A stretch of DNA of 8,698 nucleotides from UBA7692 sp033578915 (GTDB taxonomy: Bacteria > Bacteroidota > Bacteroidia > Chitinophagales > LD1), in the NCBI GenBank assembly GCA_033578915.1, contig JAVQWQ010000101.1, positions 1 through 8,698 of the forward strand. Direction: 5' to 3'. Shown in pieces: positions 6,715 through 8,698 of the stretch; the stretch's first letter is position 1; each line of letters opens with the position of its first letter. The notes below the pieces were generated by a model. It saw only the letters and a program-made list of their open reading frames with translations, was not told the origin of the DNA and made no database searches. The translations under genes and the position numbers were made by a program.

Positions 6715-7719
6715 TCACAAACTTAATATAAACGCTATTGTATCAATTTCGTCGGCATAGTCGTTCAATGAGGGCTTCTGTGCTCCCCCCAAGGGTATAA
6801 AACCGTTTGTGTTACCCACAACACATTGTATTTGGCTTTTTAAGGCGGACAATTTATTTATCAAATCCTTGCGATTTTCATAGAATTCATAATATACAGT
6901 AGCCACGGGTGAATGAAGCTTTTCGCTTTCCTGCAACATGACAAATTCATTAGCTATATGCGGTGTTTGATTAATCAGTAATATCGCCCTGTTATAATCG
7001 TAGTTATTCATATAAGCTGTGTTTTGATGTATCCAGGCATACTTTGAAAAGGCTGGCAGAAGTTTTTCAACTTCGAAATTTTTAGGCAGAAATATCTTGC
7101 CAACATTTCTGCATCCTAATCCGAAATACAGAAAAATATCATCTGCAAGCGCCCTGAGTTCGTCTTCGCTTTCCGTACCCTCCAAAACAGCCACACTGGT
7201 GCGATTACCTCTTAAGATATTTGGATACTTTCCAAAATAATATTCAAAATAGCGGTTTGCGCTTGTGCTGCCGCTTGCTATAACAGCATCGAAATGTTGC
7301 AGTCGTTCTGTAATCGCAAACTGAGCAGCGTATTCTCTGTCTCTTTTTATGATTTCTTCGACTAAAAAGCGCATAAGCACCGTATCTTTTGAGCTTAATT
7401 TTAATTGTACTGGAATACCTAACACATAACAACATAAAAAATCATGAAAGCCCGCAAAGGGTATATTTCCGGCACAAATTATCCCGATGCGTTTCTTTAA
7501 ACTAAAGTCGTCCTCTATGTGATACGGCTTAAGCCATTGAAGTAATTTCTCTTCACTCAGATAATTATCACATAAGTTTTCGAAGCTGAATCTGCAAAAT
7601 TGCGGTTCAAAAAAACCATTGTGGGCAAAGGCATTTGAGAATATCAAATTAAGCTCTTCTTTGTTTCGCCACTCTTCTGCAACTTCAGACAATAAGGATA
7701 TTCTCTTTGGGATACTCAT
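6715..7719 (-). CDS. LuxC-domain acyl-CoA reductase
   Basis: This is a 334-residue protein related to the LuxC/acyl-CoA reductase family, an aldehyde-dehydrogenase-like fold that reduces acyl-CoA or acyl thioesters to aldehydes with NAD(P)H. Visible blocks are RIGIICAGNIPFAGFHDFL (about 77-95), VIASGSTSANRYFEYYF (146-162), and FGLGCRNVGKIFLP (199-212) with the probable thioester-forming cysteine C203. It is shorter than the bioluminescence LuxC proteins (about 480 residues), which fits the compact form common in Bacteroidota. No LuxE, LuxD or luciferase gene is in the window, so light production is not implied. The frame reaches a TTG at 7728, but the ATG at 7719 is preferred because TACTTTTG, a full -7 element, ends 6 nt before it and would overlap the TTG. 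The gene lies 30 bp after the DNA-glycosylase-like gene but appears to have its own promoter. Confidence 0.85.
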   Translation of the reverse strand: MSIPKRISLLSEVAEEWRNKEELNLIFSNAFAHNGFFEPQFCRFSFENLCDNYLSEEKLLQWLKPYHIEDDFSLKKRIGIICAGNIPFAGFHDFLCCYVLGIPVQLKLSSKDTVLMRFLVEEIIKRDREYAAQFAITERLQHFDAVIASGSTSANRYFEYYFGKYPNILRGNRTSVAVLEGTESEDELRALADDIFLYFGLGCRNVGKIFLPKNFEVEKLLPAFSKYAWIHQNTAYMNNYDYNRAILLINQTPHIANEFVMLQESEKLHSPVATVYYEFYENRKDLINKLSALKSQIQCVVGNTNGFIPLGGAQKPSLNDYADEIDTIAFILSL

Positions 7720-7725
7720 CGCGAC

Positions 7726-7753
7726 CAAAAGTAAGACTTACAGGCAGAATCAA
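7726..7753 (-). promoter_or_regulatory. Candidate Bacteroidota promoter for the acyl-CoA reductase gene
   Basis: On the minus strand, TTG (7753-7751) is followed after 17 nt by TACTTTTG (7733-7726), matching the TTG / 17-23 nt / TAnnTTTG pattern. The -33 TTG is embedded in the stop codon context (GGTTGA) of the upstream gene. The -7 box ends 6 nt before the ATG, so the mRNA would have almost no leader. Confidence 0.5.
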
Positions 7754-8361
7754 CCCGAATATGCTACAAGAAATTGTTTTACTAAAGTGTGAAATGGAAT
7801 TGAAGTGCGCCCTGAGGTTGAATTTACTACAGTGCATGGTATGGATTTATTTTTTATTTCTATATAAAATGTAGTTTTTCCGGGTATTGGTTTTTCAACT
7901 TCATCTACAAGGATACCTTTTTCTTTGAGGTATTTTATAAAAGCCCGATAGGTGCTATTCGGTGCTGCATATCCGGGCAGCAGAATGTGTTTAATCTGCT
8001 TATTTTTATTTATAATATCCAGAATATTATGATAACGTACTATTTGAATATCTGTGTCTGACGAACTGCGCCCTTTGCGCTTGATTTGATAACCTAAATT
8101 TTGTATTCCCGTTTTCAGCGCAAGCATAATGTTGTATCGTTCTTCTACAAAGCGCTCATCCATTTTCGGATAATCATGGAGTTGTATTCCGGAGATATGC
8201 GATAATATTTTCCAGAAGCGATTTTGTTTATTGGGATAGTAAAAAGGGTAATGCCATCGGCTGGAGTGAGGGGGGAAACTTCCCAGAATTAATACCTCCA
8301 TATCGGGCACATCTTTGTACCAGCGGGGGTGTGTTTCTACGACCCAGTCGTTATTATTCAT
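7750..8361 (-). CDS. Uracil/hypoxanthine-DNA glycosylase-like protein (UDG superfamily)
   Basis: This is a 203-residue protein with the UDG-fold layout. The first active-site loop is in VLILGSFPPHSSRW (23-36; GSFPP at 27-31), followed by FYYPNKQNRFWKIL (40-53) with the N-R-F-W pattern typical of the hypoxanthine/mismatch-type branch. Near the C-terminus VVNSTSGRT (178-186) matches the second active-site loop, which in relatives reads L-P-S-T-S-P. These enzymes cut the N-glycosidic bond of deaminated or mismatched bases at the start of base-excision repair. Which base is removed here cannot be told from sequence. The frame extends 14 codons upstream to a TTG at 8403 that would overlap the neighbouring gene; the ATG at 8361 leaves a 25-bp gap and is preferred. 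No clear promoter was seen, so it may be read through from the upstream gene. Confidence 0.75.
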   Translation of the reverse strand: MNNNDWVVETHPRWYKDVPDMEVLILGSFPPHSSRWHYPFYYPNKQNRFWKILSHISGIQLHDYPKMDERFVEERYNIMLALKTGIQNLGYQIKRKGRSSSDTDIQIVRYHNILDIINKNKQIKHILLPGYAAPNSTYRAFIKYLKEKGILVDEVEKPIPGKTTFYIEIKNKSIPCTVVNSTSGRTSIPFHTLVKQFLVAYSG

Positions 8362-8386
8362 TTTGTCTTGATAAATATTTTTCCGT

Positions 8387-8698
8387 TCAGGGATTGCTAT
8401 CAAGCGGAAGTTTATGCAAAGATTTTATTTCAGATTTTCTTTTAAAATACATACCAATAGATACTCCTATTATTATATCCAGTTGGTGATACCTGCCAGT
8501 TGGATTTTCTCCTAAAATAATAAATTCAGGTTCGATAATTCTTGAATCTTCTCCGGGTATAGTTTCTTTAATATTGTTATAGCGATAGCCTAATCCTATG
8601 TAAAAATCACCAGTTACACCATTCACTCCCGAGCTAAAAAATTTAAATCCTCCTTTTAAACAGGCACCCGCAGTATGCCTGTGTCGTAACACAGGCGT
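8387..8698 (-). CDS. C-terminal part of a probable outer-membrane beta-barrel protein (5'-truncated)
   Basis: The frame is open to the right edge of the window, so only the last 103 residues are seen and no start can be assigned. The pattern is of alternating hydrophobic/aromatic strands separated by polar loops: CLKGGFKFF, DFYIGLGYRYNNI, then QLDIIIGVSIGMYF near the end. The FYIGLGYRY strand and the G-V-S-I-G-x-x-F closing strand resemble small Bacteroidota outer-membrane barrel proteins (DUF3575-like or OmpW/porin-like in pattern). A basic polar tail of about 20 residues (KRKSEIKSLHKL and onward) follows, which is unusual because barrels normally end on the aromatic of the last strand. Function unknown. 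The stop is 25 bp before the glycosylase-like gene on the same strand. Confidence 0.6.
   Translation of the reverse strand, partial: TPVLRHRHTAGACLKGGFKFFSSGVNGVTGDFYIGLGYRYNNIKETIPGEDSRIIEPEFIILGENPTGRYHQLDIIIGVSIGMYFKRKSEIKSLHKLPLDSNP
8661..8696. repeat. Overlapping inverted repeats (two mutually exclusive hairpins)
   Basis: CAGGCA (8661-8666) pairs with TGCCTG (8676-8681) across 9 bases. GCCTGTG (8677-8683) pairs with CACAGGC (8690-8696) across 6 bases. The middle arm is shared, so only one hairpin can form at a time. Both lie inside the truncated beta-barrel reading frame, and the window ends 2 bp later, so it is unclear whether this is chance, an RNA structure or the end of a longer repeat. 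Confidence 0.4.

Noticed and set aside
6715..7719. Bioluminescence or fatty-aldehyde lux-type operon
   Set aside because: Only a compact LuxC-domain protein is present; no luxA, B, D or E partner is seen.
1..8698. Defence island, prophage or mobile element
   Set aside because: No transposase, integrase, terminal repeats, CRISPR repeats or restriction genes are seen. The lone glycosylase and TetR are ordinary chromosomal genes.

Overview
The window looks like chromosomal DNA from a member of the Bacteroidota. Four things point there. The first gene ends in a type IX secretion (type B, gliding-motility-associated) C-terminal domain. A small DUF4296-type lipoprotein is present. There is a short LuxC-domain acyl-CoA reductase of the kind common in this phylum. 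Several start sites are preceded by the phylum's TAnnTTTG promoter element instead of a Shine-Dalgarno sequence. The DNA is AT-rich and densely coding. No RNA gene, insertion sequence or CRISPR array is visible, and the longest stretches without a gene are about 104 bp.

Layout. (1) 2-1360 (+) is the 3' part of a large secreted fibronectin-III-like protein, cut by the left edge. (2) 1465-2136 (-) encodes a YggS/PLPBP pyridoxal-phosphate-binding protein. Its start codon overlaps the start codon of the divergent DUF4296 lipoprotein gene at 2135-2494 (+), the two sharing the four bases CATG. The lipoprotein gene overlaps by 11 bp a gene for a membrane-anchored GH16-like glycoside hydrolase at 2484-4229 (+). 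(3) 5274-6005 (-) and 4241-5272 (-) form a tight pair: a SAM-dependent methyltransferase followed 1 bp later by a family 2 glycosyltransferase, probably acting on a surface glycan or its lipid carrier. (4) 6110-6712 (+) is a TetR-family regulator divergent from that pair, with a good promoter and a candidate operator in the 104-bp gap. (5) 6715-7719 (-) is an acyl-CoA reductase, convergent with tetR and only 2 bp from it, with its own promoter whose -33 TTG lies across the stop codon of the gene before it. (6) 7750-8361 (-) is a uracil/hypoxanthine-DNA-glycosylase-like protein. (7) 8387-8698 (-) is the C-terminal end of a probable outer-membrane beta-barrel protein, cut by the right edge.

The themes are cell surface and glycans (secreted adhesin-like protein, GH16, glycosyltransferase, methyltransferase, beta-barrel), plus housekeeping or repair functions. 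I see no convincing new multi-gene system. The most notable points are regulatory and architectural: the CATG-overlapped divergent start, two probably leaderless genes, and the palindrome between tetR and the methyltransferase. The long unassigned N-terminal half of the GH16 protein, with its DUF4296 partner, is also worth a look.

Three reading frames can be extended upstream to a TTG codon (methyltransferase, acyl-CoA reductase, DNA glycosylase). In each case I chose the first downstream ATG.
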